Part shown: piece after piece, positions 10,002-18,482 of the stretch
How the letters are laid out: every line of letters starts with the position of its first letter
Position numbering within the stretch: position 1 is the first letter of the stretch
Assembly (NCBI RefSeq): GCF_001908235.1
Contig: NZ_LGHK01000017.1
Coordinates: 1 to 64,000 of the forward strand
Origin: Bradyrhizobium sp. NAS96.2
Lineage (GTDB): Bacteria > Pseudomonadota > Alphaproteobacteria > Rhizobiales > Xanthobacteraceae
Direction: 5' to 3'
DNA length: 64,000 bases
Notes under the pieces: generated by a model
Database searches by the model: none
What the model was told of the DNA's origin: nothing
The model's input: only the letters and a program-made list of their open reading frames with translations
Translations under genes and position numbers: made by a program

Positions 10002-10475
10002 TCACTTCTGCTTCATCTTCTCCCGCAACAGCCGCCAGCGTTCCTGCGCCTCCTGCGGCCAGACTTCCCTCCGGTCGTAATACTCGGCGAACACCTTGGC
10101 GCCCGGCGGGAACGTCACCCAGGGCTGCTTCGATGAGGTGAAGATGTGGACATCGGGCGGGCACTGGCTCGGATCATCCAGCGTGCCGACGCGGACGAAG
10201 CGCACCGCGGGGCCCGAGCCCGGATAATTGCTCCACACCGCAACCTTGCAGACCGGGCAGCGGGCGATCTTCTGGCCCTTGCCGCTGGCCGACGGCGTGT
10301 CGACGATCTCGGGCTCGGCCGCGATGTGCGCGACCCGCTCGGCCTCGTACATCGCGTTGAGCGCGTGCACAGTGCCGGTCTCACGCTGGCACCAGGTGCA
10401 GTGGCAGGCATGCACGATCATCGGCCTGCCGTTGAGGCGGTAGCGGACGTTTCTGCAGGTGCATCCACCTTCCAT
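10002..10475 (-). CDS. GFA/CENP-V zinc-domain protein
   Basis: A 157-residue cytoplasmic protein of the glutathione-dependent formaldehyde-activating (GFA) family. Zinc ligands are visible as CTC at residues 5-7, CHCTWCQRETG near 25-35 and CPVCKVAVWS near 80. The family name comes from one enzyme; most members have unproved function, so a carbon-sulfur lyase or formaldehyde-glutathione role is only possible. Starts at MEGGCTC, with GGAGG upstream. It follows the acyl-CoA dehydrogenase gene on the same strand with a gap of about 20 bases, so the two are probably co-transcribed. Confidence 0.82.
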   Translation of the reverse strand: MEGGCTCRNVRYRLNGRPMIVHACHCTWCQRETGTVHALNAMYEAERVAHIAAEPEIVDTPSASGKGQKIARCPVCKVAVWSNYPGSGPAVRFVRVGTLDDPSQCPPDVHIFTSSKQPWVTFPPGAKVFAEYYDRREVWPQEAQERWRLLREKMKQK

Positions 10476-10495
10476 GTCGTACCGCCTCCTCCGCG

Positions 10496-11770
10496 TTAGT
10501 GCTTGCCGGCTCCCATGTAGCCGAACAAGAAGCCCGCCACCTTGCGCTTCTGGATTTCCTCGCTGCCTTCGGTGATGCGATAGCGGCGGTGGTGGCGGTA
10601 GATGTGCTCGAACGGCTTGTGACGCGAATAGCCCATGCCGCCATGCACCTGCATGGCGCGGTCGGCGGCCTCGCAGCACAGCCGGTTTGCCCAATAATTG
10701 CACATCGAGACCCGGTCCGACAGCGTGTGCTCGACCTGCGCCTGGGTCAGCTGATCCATCTCCCACGCCGTCTTTCGGATCAACAGCCTGAGCATCTCGG
10801 CCTGGGTCGCAAGCTCGACCAGCGGCCACTGGATCGCCTGGTTCTCCGCCAGCGCCTTGCCGAACGGCTTGCGCTCGCGGGCATATTTCACGCTCTCGTT
10901 GATGCAGTAGACCGCAGCGCCGAGCGAGCTCGCCGCCTGGCGGATCCGGTTCTCGTGCACGAAACATTGCGCCAGCGACAGGCCGCGGCCGACCTCGCCG
11001 AACTGCGCATCCTCAGGCACGAACACGTCGGTGAAGCTGACGCGCGGATGATCGGTCGGCATATTGAAGGTCCACATATACTCCTCGACCTTCACGCCCG
11101 GCGATTTCGCTGGCACCAGGAAGCAGCTGATGCCGCGCGCGTCGCCGTCATTGCCCGAGGTGCGGGCAAACAGCGCGCAGTGCGTCGCGACATGCATGCC
11201 CGTGGTCCACATCTTCTCGCCGTTGATGATCCAGCCCTTGACGTTGTCGCGGGTCGCCTGCACCGCCTTCGTTTCCATATGCGTGGCGTCGGAGCCGTGC
11301 TCGGGCTCCGTGAGGCCAAACGTGATGCGGTACTTGCCGGTGATCGAGCCGTCGATCATCGCCTTCTGCTCGTCGGTGCCATAGCGGTCGAGCATGGTGA
11401 CGATCGGCAGATTTCCGACGATCGAATGTTCATTCTGCAAATCGTTGTGCAGGCCGAGCCCCTTCGAGGCAAAATGCTCGCGGATCACAGCCATCCAGAG
11501 ATTGGAGCCGTCCTTGCCGCCGTAACGCTTCGGGATCGCGAAGCGCAGATGGCCGGCAGCATCGGCCAGGTTCTTGGCCTTGCGCAGCAGAAGCTCCCAT
11601 TCATGGCGCGGCAGGCCGCCCTTGTCGAAATCGGTGCGCGCCCATTCGCGGCGATGATCGAAGAAGCGGATGTTGTCATCAGCCTCTTCCAGCGGCTTGA
11701 TCTCGCGTTCGATGAAGCGATCGAGCTCGGCGAGATAGGCTGTCAGGTCAGCCGGCAGATTGAAATCCAA
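10496..11770 (-). CDS. Acyl-CoA dehydrogenase family protein (TTG start)
   Basis: A 424-residue flavoprotein that should oxidise an acyl-CoA to the 2-enoyl-CoA and pass electrons to ETF. The likely start is TTG at 11770, preceded by GGGAGAG; the N-terminus MDFNLPADLTAYL is in register with relatives, so no ATG is needed. Features: FGLTEPEHGSDATHM (flavin/substrate loop), WIINGEKMWTTG, FTDVFVPEDAQFGEVGRG, and the C-terminal QVHGGMGYSRHKPFEHIYR then RITEGSEEIQ. The YRHHRRYRITEGSEEI segment has the catalytic-base position occupied as in the long-chain/APH-linked subfamily. Divergent from the crotonase gene at 11991. Confidence 0.88.
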   Translation of the reverse strand: MDFNLPADLTAYLAELDRFIEREIKPLEEADDNIRFFDHRREWARTDFDKGGLPRHEWELLLRKAKNLADAAGHLRFAIPKRYGGKDGSNLWMAVIREHFASKGLGLHNDLQNEHSIVGNLPIVTMLDRYGTDEQKAMIDGSITGKYRITFGLTEPEHGSDATHMETKAVQATRDNVKGWIINGEKMWTTGMHVATHCALFARTSGNDGDARGISCFLVPAKSPGVKVEEYMWTFNMPTDHPRVSFTDVFVPEDAQFGEVGRGLSLAQCFVHENRIRQAASSLGAAVYCINESVKYARERKPFGKALAENQAIQWPLVELATQAEMLRLLIRKTAWEMDQLTQAQVEHTLSDRVSMCNYWANRLCCEAADRAMQVHGGMGYSRHKPFEHIYRHHRRYRITEGSEEIQKRKVAGFLFGYMGAGKH

Positions 11771-11990
11771 GGCGGTCTCTCCCGAAGATTTTGTTGATTC
11801 TGGTTTTGCGTTTAGACGCTATCGCGTATCCGCGTTCGGATCGATTAAGGTGAGAAGCACGCGGCCAAGTCAAGCAGGCGAGTGAGGCTTGAGCGCGCGG
11901 TCGCGTTGCGTAATTGGATGGCACGGAACGGCGCGCAGGCGCTAGGATATCGGCAATATTCTTCGCCGCAGAAAATCGACGGGAGCAAAC

Positions 11991-12770
11991 ATGGATCTGA
12001 AATTCTCCAAGGTGACGCGCAAGGGTCCCATCACCATCGTGACGCTGTCGCGGCCCGAGGTTTACAACGCGCTGCACATCGACGCGCATTTCGAGCTCAA
12101 CAAGGTATTCGACGACTTCTCCGCCGATCCCGAGCAGTGGGTCGCGATCGTCACCGGCGCCGGCGACAAGGCGTTCTGCGCCGGCAACGACCTGAAATGG
12201 CAGGCCGCCGGCGGCAAGCGTGGCTGGGACAAGGGCGGCTTCGCCGGCCTCACCACCCGCTTCGACTGCGACAAGCCGATCATCGCTGCCGTCAACGGCG
12301 TCGCGATGGGCGGCGGATTCGAGGTCGCACTGGCCTGCGACCTGATCATTGCCGCCGAGAATGCGACCTTCGCCCTGCCCGAGCCGCGCGTCGGCCTCGC
12401 CGCGCTCGCCGGCGGCCTGCAGCGGCTGCCGCGCCAGATCGGGCTGAAGCGCGCCATGGGCATGATCCTGACCGCGCGCCATGTCAGCGCCAAGGAAGGC
12501 CTCGAACTCGGCTTCGTCAACGAGGTGGTGCCGCAGGGTGAGGCGCTGGCCGCCGCCGAGCGCTGGGCCGAAACCATCGCCAAGAACTCGCCGATGTCGA
12601 TCCGCGCCTCCAAGCAGGCGATCCAGAAGGGCCTCGAGGTCTCGCTCGAGCAGGCGATGACCGAGCAGCGCGAATATCCAGCGGTGAAGGCGATGGCCGC
12701 CTCGCAGGATTACATCGAGGGGCCGAAGGCGTTTTCGGAGAAGCGGCCGCCGAAGTGGCTCGGGCGGTAG
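11991..12770 (+). CDS. Enoyl-CoA hydratase/isomerase (crotonase family)
   Basis: A 259-residue crotonase. GAGDKAFCAGNDLKW and AAVNGVAMGGGFEVALACD form the oxyanion hole; the catalytic-region motif FALPEPRVGLAA has a Glu where the second catalytic acid of hydratases sits. Close in length and sequence style to carnitinyl-CoA dehydratase/CaiD-like proteins as well as to fatty-acid hydratases, so the substrate is open. Stands alone on the + strand, divergent from the acyl-CoA dehydrogenase, followed by two repeat elements. Confidence 0.86.
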   Translation: MDLKFSKVTRKGPITIVTLSRPEVYNALHIDAHFELNKVFDDFSADPEQWVAIVTGAGDKAFCAGNDLKWQAAGGKRGWDKGGFAGLTTRFDCDKPIIAAVNGVAMGGGFEVALACDLIIAAENATFALPEPRVGLAALAGGLQRLPRQIGLKRAMGMILTARHVSAKEGLELGFVNEVVPQGEALAAAERWAETIAKNSPMSIRASKQAIQKGLEVSLEQAMTEQREYPAVKAMAASQDYIEGPKAFSEKRPPKWLGR

Positions 12771-12782
12771 TCGCCCGCTCCC

Positions 12783-12867
12783 CGTCATTGCGAGGAGCGT
12801 AGCGACGAAGCAATCCATGCCTCCACAAGCGGCCAGATGGATTGCTTCGCTTCGCTCGCAATGACGG
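12783..12867. repeat. Dispersed palindromic repeat, family B (copy 1)
   Basis: CGTCATTGCGAGGAGCGTAG then AAGCAATCCAT, with the inverted ATGGATTGCTTCGCTTCGCT and GCAATGACG at the right. Further copies are at 19442, 21885, 37885 and 45752. Forms a long hairpin after the crotonase gene. Confidence 0.85.
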
Positions 12868-12869
12868 TG

Positions 12870-12949
12870 TAGGATGGGTGGAGCGCAGCGATACCCATCG
12901 GCGTTGTGCACGCGTCGTGATGGGTATCGCTTCGCTCCACCCATCCTAC
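12870..12949. repeat. Dispersed palindromic repeat, family C
   Basis: TAGGATGGGTGGAGCGCAGC with GATACCCATC, and inverted GATGGGTATCGCTTCGCTCC with ACCCATCCTA. It directly abuts the family B copy, and its last bases contain the stop codon of the DUF6285 gene (12946-12948). Confidence 0.8.
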
Positions 12950-13317
12950 GTTTCGAGTTCCCTCTTGTAGGACGCGTAGTTCGGCTGATCGACGGCGAGC
13001 TTGTCCAACGTGGTCTGCCAGAGATGCTCCGGCAGTCCCGGTGTTTTCAGATCGACCTCACCGCTTGCGATCTTCTCCGACAGCGCGCGGTTCAACTCCA
13101 TCAGCGTCCCGTCGGCGCCGAGCAGCGCCTTCAGCCGTGCGGCCTCGGTGGCATCGCCGGCCTCGGCGAGCGCAAGCTGCCGCGTCACGAGGTCGAGCGC
13201 GTTGATGCCGACGCGCAGCTTGAAGCCGTTATGCCCCTTGATCGCGGGCGCGATCTCGGTGCGCAGGAAATCGGCGACAGCCTTGATCAGTTCGGTGGGT
13301 GTCGGTTCGTCCTGCAT
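12946..13317 (-). CDS. DUF6285-like small protein
   Basis: A 123-residue soluble, mostly helical protein starting MQDEPTPTELIKAV after GGGGAGATAACC. The pattern (N-terminal LIKAVADFLRTEIAP, central NALDLVTRQLALAE, C-terminal HLWQTTLDKLAVDQPNY) matches what I know of DUF6285, a family repeatedly found next to APH-type kinases of the acyl-CoA dehydrogenase 10/11 group. No catalytic residues are evident. It starts 2 bases after the kinase stop, so it is translated in the same operon and may be a partner of that kinase. Its stop codon lies inside a family C repeat, so the C-terminus may have been altered by repeat insertion. Confidence 0.7.
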   Translation of the reverse strand: MQDEPTPTELIKAVADFLRTEIAPAIKGHNGFKLRVGINALDLVTRQLALAEAGDATEAARLKALLGADGTLMELNRALSEKIASGEVDLKTPGLPEHLWQTTLDKLAVDQPNYASYKRELET

Positions 13318-13319
13318 GG

Positions 13320-14306
13320 TTATCTCCCCCGCGGAGCTAGCAACCGCAACAGATCGATCTCGGTCTCCGATGCGCGCCGCCCGATCATCGCACGCTCCAT
13401 CGAATGATCGGGGCCGGAGCGGAAGCGCTGCATCATGCCACAGCACATCACGCCCCAGCGCAGCGTGCCCATCACTTCCCAGAACATCACGCGGTCCGGA
13501 TCAGCCTTGCGGCCGGCCTCCTCATAGCCCGCGAACAGATCTTCGCGCGTGCCGAAGCCGCCGACAGGCTTGTCGATCTCGCCGAAGCGCCACGAATTGA
13601 CGCAGATCCAGCCGAGATCTTCCATCGGGTCGCCGAAATGCGCGAGTTCCCAGTCGAGCACCGCGCGCACACCGTCGGGCCCGATGATCAGGTTGCCGTG
13701 CCGGAAATCGCCATGCACCAGCGTCACCTCGGACGACGGCCCGGGATCGTGATCGCGCAGCCAGCGCAGCGCCAGCTCGAACACCGGCCGCGGCCAGTTG
13801 AAGCTGTGATACTCGCGGGAGAGATCCTCGATCTCCTTGGTCGCCGTCAGGCCACGCAGCTTCGGCAGTTTCGCCTGCGGCAGGCCATGGATGCCGGCGA
13901 TCACGCGGCCGAGTTGGCGCGCCAGCATCGGCCGCGCGGTCGCATATTCCTCGTCGCGCAAAATTTTCCGCGCGATGGTCTCGCCTTCGACCCGCGCCAT
14001 GATGAAGCCGCGGCCAAGGCCGTCTTCCGGCCTCAAGACGTGCATCACCTTCGGCGACGGCAGGCCCGCGTCATGCGCGAGCTGCATCAGCGTGGCCTCG
14101 GCATCGAGGCCGGCGGCGCGGCCGGGCGCGGCACCGTAGCCCGGCGGCGCGCGGCGCAGGATCGCGCCGACATTGCCATTTGGGTGCACGATATCGAACG
14201 TCCAGGTCTCCTGGCTGGCGCCGCCGGATAGCTTGGCGGCGCCGGTGACGCCCGTCGCACCGGGATGAAACGCGGCGACGCAGCGCCTGAGCTCGGTCTC
14301 GATCAT
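13320..14306 (-). CDS. APH-fold phosphotransferase (ACAD10/11 kinase-like)
   Basis: A 328-residue aminoglycoside-phosphotransferase-fold protein. LVHGDFRHGNLIIGPDG is the catalytic loop (HGDxxxxN) and AVLDWELAHFGDPMEDLGW contains the metal-binding Asp. The N-terminal part has LSGGASQETWTF for the nucleotide loop. Members of this group fused or linked to acyl-CoA dehydrogenases phosphorylate 4-hydroxyacyl-CoAs in mammals (ACAD10/11). The neighbouring crotonase (ATGA overlap, 14303-14306) makes a similar role in hydroxy-acid breakdown plausible here, though antibiotic resistance is unlikely. Middle gene of a crotonase-kinase-DUF6285 operon. Confidence 0.82.
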   Translation of the reverse strand: MIETELRRCVAAFHPGATGVTGAAKLSGGASQETWTFDIVHPNGNVGAILRRAPPGYGAAPGRAAGLDAEATLMQLAHDAGLPSPKVMHVLRPEDGLGRGFIMARVEGETIARKILRDEEYATARPMLARQLGRVIAGIHGLPQAKLPKLRGLTATKEIEDLSREYHSFNWPRPVFELALRWLRDHDPGPSSEVTLVHGDFRHGNLIIGPDGVRAVLDWELAHFGDPMEDLGWICVNSWRFGEIDKPVGGFGTREDLFAGYEEAGRKADPDRVMFWEVMGTLRWGVMCCGMMQRFRSGPDHSMERAMIGRRASETEIDLLRLLAPRGR

Positions 14307-15097
14307 TTGCCCTTGAACTTCGCCGGCCGCTTCTCGAGAAATGCCGTGACGCCTTCCTTGAAATCCTCAGCTCTGCCCGCGATCCGCTGTGACTCGAATT
14401 CCAGATTGAGCTGATCCTCGAGGGTATTCTCCGGGCTGTCCCAGTAGAGCTTGCGGATCAGCGACAGCGCGACCGTCGGGCCGTTGGCGAGATCGTGCGC
14501 CATCTTCATCGTCTCTTCCATCAGCGCGGCGTCGTCATAGACGCGATTGACGAGGCCCCATTCCAGCGCCTTCTCGGCCGGTAGCCGCTCGCCGAGCAGC
14601 GACAGTTCGACCGAGCGCGCCTTGCCGATCAGCCGCGGCAACAGCCAGGTCGAGCCGCAATCCGGCACCAGGCCGATGCGGCGGAACGCCTGCAGGAAAT
14701 AGGACGAGCGCGCGCACAAAATGAGGTCGCCCATCAATGCAAAACTCATCCCGGCACCCGCGGCCGGACCGTTCACCGCCGTGACGATCGGACAGTGCAG
14801 CTTACGCAATCGGCGCAGGAACGGATGGAACGCGGTCTCCAGCGCCGCGCCGGCGTTGCTCTTGCCGGGCTTCTGCTGCTGGTTACGGCCCTGCAGATTG
14901 GCGCCGGTGCAGAATGCCCTACCCGCGCCCGTGATCACCAGGCAGCGCACCTCGTCGCGCTTGTCGTCGATTGCATCGAGCGCCTCGGCGAGGCCGCCCA
15001 GCATGTCGATCGAGACCGCGTTCATGACTTCCTGATGGTCGAGTTTGAGAACCGCGACCGATCCGTCGAAGTCGAGCGTGACGTGTTTGAACTGCAT
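14303..15097 (-). CDS. Enoyl-CoA hydratase (crotonase family)
   Basis: A 264-residue crotonase starting MQFKHVTLDFDG after AAGAGGAAACC. GAGRAFCTGANLQG and AVNGPAAGAGMSFALMGDL supply the oxyanion-hole loops. In the second catalytic segment QAFRRIGLVPDCGSTW an Asp is found where some isomerases and PaaG-like enzymes place their acid, rather than the Glu pair of classic hydratases. This suggests a PaaG/isomerase-type activity over a plain hydratase. First gene of the operon; its stop overlaps the kinase start by four bases. Confidence 0.84.
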   Translation of the reverse strand: MQFKHVTLDFDGSVAVLKLDHQEVMNAVSIDMLGGLAEALDAIDDKRDEVRCLVITGAGRAFCTGANLQGRNQQQKPGKSNAGAALETAFHPFLRRLRKLHCPIVTAVNGPAAGAGMSFALMGDLILCARSSYFLQAFRRIGLVPDCGSTWLLPRLIGKARSVELSLLGERLPAEKALEWGLVNRVYDDAALMEETMKMAHDLANGPTVALSLIRKLYWDSPENTLEDQLNLEFESQRIAGRAEDFKEGVTAFLEKRPAKFKGK

Positions 15098-15260
15098 GGT
15101 TTCCTCTTTACGTTGCTTCCGCGGTTGGTACCGCGGTAGGTCGATGGGTCGACCGATATTTGGACCCATATTTGATTTTTGTGCCGGGCTTGTCCATGGT
15201 CGGCGGCAAGCCCATCCGTGAACGCGTGATTAGCGCGCACCAAACCAAATGGAAACCCCA

Positions 15261-16043
15261 ATGAGTGGCATCTTCGATCTCACCGGCCGCGTCGCTGTCA
15301 TCACCGGCGGCAATGGCGGCATCGGCCTCGGTATCGCACAGGCGTTGAACGCTGCCGGCTGCAACGTCGCGATCTGGGGCCGCAACGCGGAAAAAAACGC
15401 CAACGCCGCGGCCTCGATGAAGGCCGGGCCCGGCAAGGTCGCAACGCAATTCTGCGACGTCAGCGATCCCGGCTCGGTCAAGACCGCGATGAAGGCGACG
15501 CTCGACACCTTCGGCCGCGTTGACGGCTGCTTCGCCAACGCCGGCATCGGCGGCGGCGGACGCCGCTCCTTCATCGACCGCACCGAGGAGGAATGGCGCA
15601 AGATGTTCGCGACCAATCTCGACGGCGTCTTCCACGTATTCCAGGCTGCGGCACGCCACATGACCGAGCGCTCCGAAGCCGGCGACAAGTTCGGCCGGCT
15701 GGTCGCAACCTCGAGCCTCGCCTCGCTGTTCGGCACCGCGCGCAACGAGCACTATGCCGGCACCAAGGCCGCGCTGAATGCGCTGTGCCGCGCGCTCGGC
15801 GTCGAGCTCGCCCGCCACGGCGTCACCGCAAACGCGATCCTGCCCGGCTGGATCAAGAGCGACATGACCGCCGGCATCATGGCCAACGACAAGTTCGTCG
15901 CCAACGTGATGCCGCGCATCCCGGTGCGCCGCTTCGGCGAGCCGAGCGATTTCGGCGGCATCGCCGTCTACCTCATGAGCAAGGCGTCGTCCTATCATAC
16001 AGCGGATTGCTTTGTGATCGACGGCGGGTACACGGCGTTCTAG
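15261..16043 (+). CDS. SDR family NAD(P)-dependent oxidoreductase
   Basis: A 260-residue classical short-chain dehydrogenase. The ATG at 15261 (MSGIFDLTGR) is preferred over the one at 15249 because GGAAA lies upstream at suitable distance. TGGNGGIGLGIA is the cofactor motif; NAGIGGG, the catalytic Ser in TSSLAS and HYAGTKAAL (Tyr-x3-Lys) complete the active site; a Gly-rich end IDGGYTAF is typical. The Rossmann loop ends in WGRNAEK, which suggests NADP. Substrate unknown, possibly a 3-hydroxyacyl-CoA given the neighbourhood. Confidence 0.84.
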   Translation: MSGIFDLTGRVAVITGGNGGIGLGIAQALNAAGCNVAIWGRNAEKNANAAASMKAGPGKVATQFCDVSDPGSVKTAMKATLDTFGRVDGCFANAGIGGGGRRSFIDRTEEEWRKMFATNLDGVFHVFQAAARHMTERSEAGDKFGRLVATSSLASLFGTARNEHYAGTKAALNALCRALGVELARHGVTANAILPGWIKSDMTAGIMANDKFVANVMPRIPVRRFGEPSDFGGIAVYLMSKASSYHTADCFVIDGGYTAF

Positions 16044-16067
16044 CCTAGCTCTTGCCGCATCACCGGT

Positions 16068-16190
16068 GTCGTCCCGGCGAAGGCCGGGACCCATAACCAC
16101 AGGGTTGAGTTGTTGAAGAAAGGCTGTAGCCCCAGCGTCGCGCAACAATGAGTATTTGGGGTTATGGGTCCCGGCCTTCGCCGGGACGAC
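16068..16190. repeat. Dispersed palindromic repeat, family A (copy 5); rest of the 16044-16395 gap holds no gene
   Basis: GTCGTCCCGGCGAAGGCCGG with ACCCATAACCAC at the left and GGTTATGGGTCCCGGCCTTC ending in CCGGGACGAC at the right. The remaining about 200 bases up to the VOC gene show no convincing frame; they presumably hold the VOC promoter, ending in the ribosome site GAGGGAGGA. Confidence 0.85.
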
Positions 16191-16395
16191 ACTGCATTTG
16201 TTGCACAGGCTGCGAAACATACATCCGCATCCTCGTGGCGCTGGTGCGTCCGAGTCTTGCGTTTGCCCGACCTCATCTTGAGCCAGGTGCCGCGCGACGC
16301 AGCGTCGCTTCCGTCGCGACAAAACTGCTGCTAAGCGTTCCAGCCGTAAGGGCGCAACAAGGCGGCTTTCGTAACCAAGAGGGAGGATATTTCAG

Positions 16396-16773
16396 ATGTT
16401 TTCACACGTGATGGTTGGCACCAACGATCTGGACAAGGCCAAGGCGTTTTATGATGCGCTGCTCGGCACGCTCGACGTCCGGCCGGCCCGGGTCGACGGT
16501 CACCGCATTATGTACCTCACCAAGGCCGGCATTTTCATGGTGTCCAAGCCGATCGACGGCGAACCAGCGACGCACGCCAATGGCGGCACGATCGGCTTTG
16601 CCTGTTCTTCGCCGGAGCAGGTCGAGGCCTGGCACGCGGCCGGCATCGCCAATGGCGGCAAGCCTATCGAGGATCCGCCGGGCGTGCGCGAAGGCGGCGG
16701 CATCAAGCTCTACCTCGCCTACTTGCGCGATCTCGACGGCAACAAGATCTGCGCAATGCATCGGATGGTCTGA
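16396..16773 (+). CDS. VOC (glyoxalase/bleomycin resistance) family protein
   Basis: A 125-residue single-repeat vicinal oxygen chelate protein. It starts MFSHVMVGTNDLDKAKAFYD, has the internal THANGGTIGFAC strand and finishes LAYLRDLDGNKICAMHRM, the usual VOC beginning and end. Metal ligand candidates are His4 and the terminal acidic/His residues. Relatives are small lyases, dioxygenases or binding proteins, so no reaction can be assigned. A strong site GGGAGGA precedes the ATG by 9-10 bases. It lies upstream of an acyl-CoA dehydrogenase with its own leader. Confidence 0.82.
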   Translation: MFSHVMVGTNDLDKAKAFYDALLGTLDVRPARVDGHRIMYLTKAGIFMVSKPIDGEPATHANGGTIGFACSSPEQVEAWHAAGIANGGKPIEDPPGVREGGGIKLYLAYLRDLDGNKICAMHRMV

Positions 16774-16935
16774 CGATCCGGCACGCGTCGTGCGCGGCGG
16801 CGTTCAAACAACGTTTGAAACGCCGCCGCTAAATTCCGCGATGCGGTAGAGATCCTGCGAAAATCGGTGCTCGCGCTTCGCGCCGCACGCGTTTATTGTC
16901 CGCCGCGAACGCGCCTTCGCGAGGGAGAAACGACA

Positions 16936-18210
16936 ATGAAGCATGCCTATGTGCCGCGGACCACGAACTACACGCTCAATCCGGGCGACGAGCTCAACGA
17001 CCTCCGTATGTCGGACAAGGTCCGCCCGCTCTACGACCATGTAAAGCAGTTCATCCGCGACACCGTCGACCCGATGTCGGTCGAGTTCTATCGCGCCGGC
17101 GAGAAGAAGACCAACCGCTGGAGCTTCACCGACGAGCAGCTCGCGATCCTGCAGAAGGCCAAGGACAAGGCCAAGGAAGTCGGCCTCTGGAACTTCTTCC
17201 TACCCGACGCCGAGACCGGCGACGGCCTCAACAACCTCGACTACGCCTATATCGCCGCCGAGCTCGGCAAGAGCCCGCTGGCCTCGGAGACCATGAACTG
17301 CTCGGCGCCCGATACCGGCAACATGGAAGTGCTGGAGCGGGTCGGCACCAAGGCGCAGAAGGAGAAGTGGCTGAAGCCGCTGCTCAACGGCGAGATCCGC
17401 TCCGCCTATGCGATGACCGAGCCGAACGTCGCCTCCTCCGACGCCAAGAACATCTCGACCACCGCCAAGCTCGTCGGCGACGAATGGGTGATCAACGGCG
17501 AGAAGTACTACATCTCCGGCGCCGGTGATCCGCGCTGCAAGATCATGATCGTGATGGTGAAGACCAGTCCGGACGCGGCGCCGAGCAAGCAGCAGTCCCA
17601 GATCCTGGTGCCGATCGACACCCCCGGCGTCGAGATCCTCGGCCCGATGCACGTGTTCGGCCATGACCACGCGCCGCGCGGCCACATGCATCTGCGCTTC
17701 AACAATTGCAAGGTGCCGAAGGAGAACATGCTGCTCGGCGAAGGCCGCGGCTTCGAGATCTCCCAGGTCCGCCTCGGCCCGGGCCGCATCCATCACTGCA
17801 TGCGCACCATCGGCAAGGCCGAGAAGGCGCTCGACATGATGGTGCAGCGCGGCCTGACCCGCGAAGCCTTCGGCAAGAAGATCGCCCATCTCGGCGGCAA
17901 CATGCAGATCATCGCCCAGGCGCGCTGCGAAATCGAAGCGATGCGACTGATGGTGCTGAAGGCCGCCAAGGCAATGGACGTGCTCGGCAACAAGGAAGCC
18001 CGCGTCTGGGTCTCGATGGTCAAGGCCATGGTGCCCGAGCGTGCCTGCAAGGTGATCGACCAGGCGATCCAGATGCACGGCGCCACCGGCATCTCGCAGT
18101 GGTCGCCGCTCGGCGAAATGTACCAGGACGTCCGCCATCTCCGCTTCGCCGACGGTCCGGACGAGGTGCACTGGATGGTGGTCGGCCGGCATGAACTGAG
18201 CATGCCGTAA
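16936..18210 (+). CDS. Acyl-CoA dehydrogenase family protein
   Basis: A 424-residue flavoprotein starting MKHAYVPRTTNYTLNPGDEL after GAGGGAGAAA. YAMTEPNVASSDAKNIST is the FAD/substrate-binding loop, WVINGEKYYISGAGDPRC follows, then FNNCKVPKENMLLGEGRGF and the C-terminal dimer/FAD segment QMHGATGISQWSPLG and RFADGPDEVHW. Same general subfamily as the dehydrogenase at 10496 (both related to ACAD10/11 type). It would catalyse alpha,beta-dehydrogenation of an acyl-CoA with electrons to ETF. Followed by a repeat array that likely ends the transcript. Confidence 0.88.
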   Translation: MKHAYVPRTTNYTLNPGDELNDLRMSDKVRPLYDHVKQFIRDTVDPMSVEFYRAGEKKTNRWSFTDEQLAILQKAKDKAKEVGLWNFFLPDAETGDGLNNLDYAYIAAELGKSPLASETMNCSAPDTGNMEVLERVGTKAQKEKWLKPLLNGEIRSAYAMTEPNVASSDAKNISTTAKLVGDEWVINGEKYYISGAGDPRCKIMIVMVKTSPDAAPSKQQSQILVPIDTPGVEILGPMHVFGHDHAPRGHMHLRFNNCKVPKENMLLGEGRGFEISQVRLGPGRIHHCMRTIGKAEKALDMMVQRGLTREAFGKKIAHLGGNMQIIAQARCEIEAMRLMVLKAAKAMDVLGNKEARVWVSMVKAMVPERACKVIDQAIQMHGATGISQWSPLGEMYQDVRHLRFADGPDEVHWMVVGRHELSMP

Positions 18211-18214
18211 CCTA

Positions 18215-18363
18215 TCTTCCCCTTCTCCCCGCTTGCGGGGAGAAGGTCGGGATGAGGGGGAGTCTCCACAAGGATAGTGAAAAACGCACTCGCAGAGACT
18301 CCCCCTCACCCATATCGCATCTAACGATGCGAATTGACCTCTCCCCGCAAGCGGGGCGAGGTA
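18215..18363. repeat. Dispersed palindromic repeat, family E
   Basis: CCTTCTCCCCGCTTGCGGGG forms a compact hairpin at the left; GATGAGGGGGAGTCTCC pairs with GAGACTCCCCCTCACC; CCTCTCCCCGCAAGCGGGGC closes the right side. The nested symmetry is typical of rhizobial intergenic palindromes. No coding content. Confidence 0.85.
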
Positions 18364-18386
18364 AGAAAGCAAGAGCAAGTCTGCAA

Positions 18387-18418
18387 GGCGGGTTAGCGCA
18401 AGCGAGCCCGCCTTTTGC
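18387..18418 (+). terminator. Hairpin followed by T-rich tract
   Basis: GGCGGG (18387-18392) pairs with CCCGCC (18407-18412) and is followed by TTTTGCTTTT. It sits after the acyl-CoA dehydrogenase and its repeat, so it may act as a Rho-independent terminator. The sequence also resembles a further bradyrhizobial repeat, which lowers certainty. Confidence 0.5.
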
Positions 18419-18482
18419 TTTTCGAACCGCCGGCGGCGGGTTACGCTTCGTTCGCCCGCACACCGAAATTCCGGACAGCCCC

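Noticed and set aside
12783..12949. Repeats B and C considered as a CRISPR-like or toxin-antitoxin locus
   Set aside because: They are single long palindromes without regular spacers or conserved small frames, and the same units recur elsewhere in intergenic positions.
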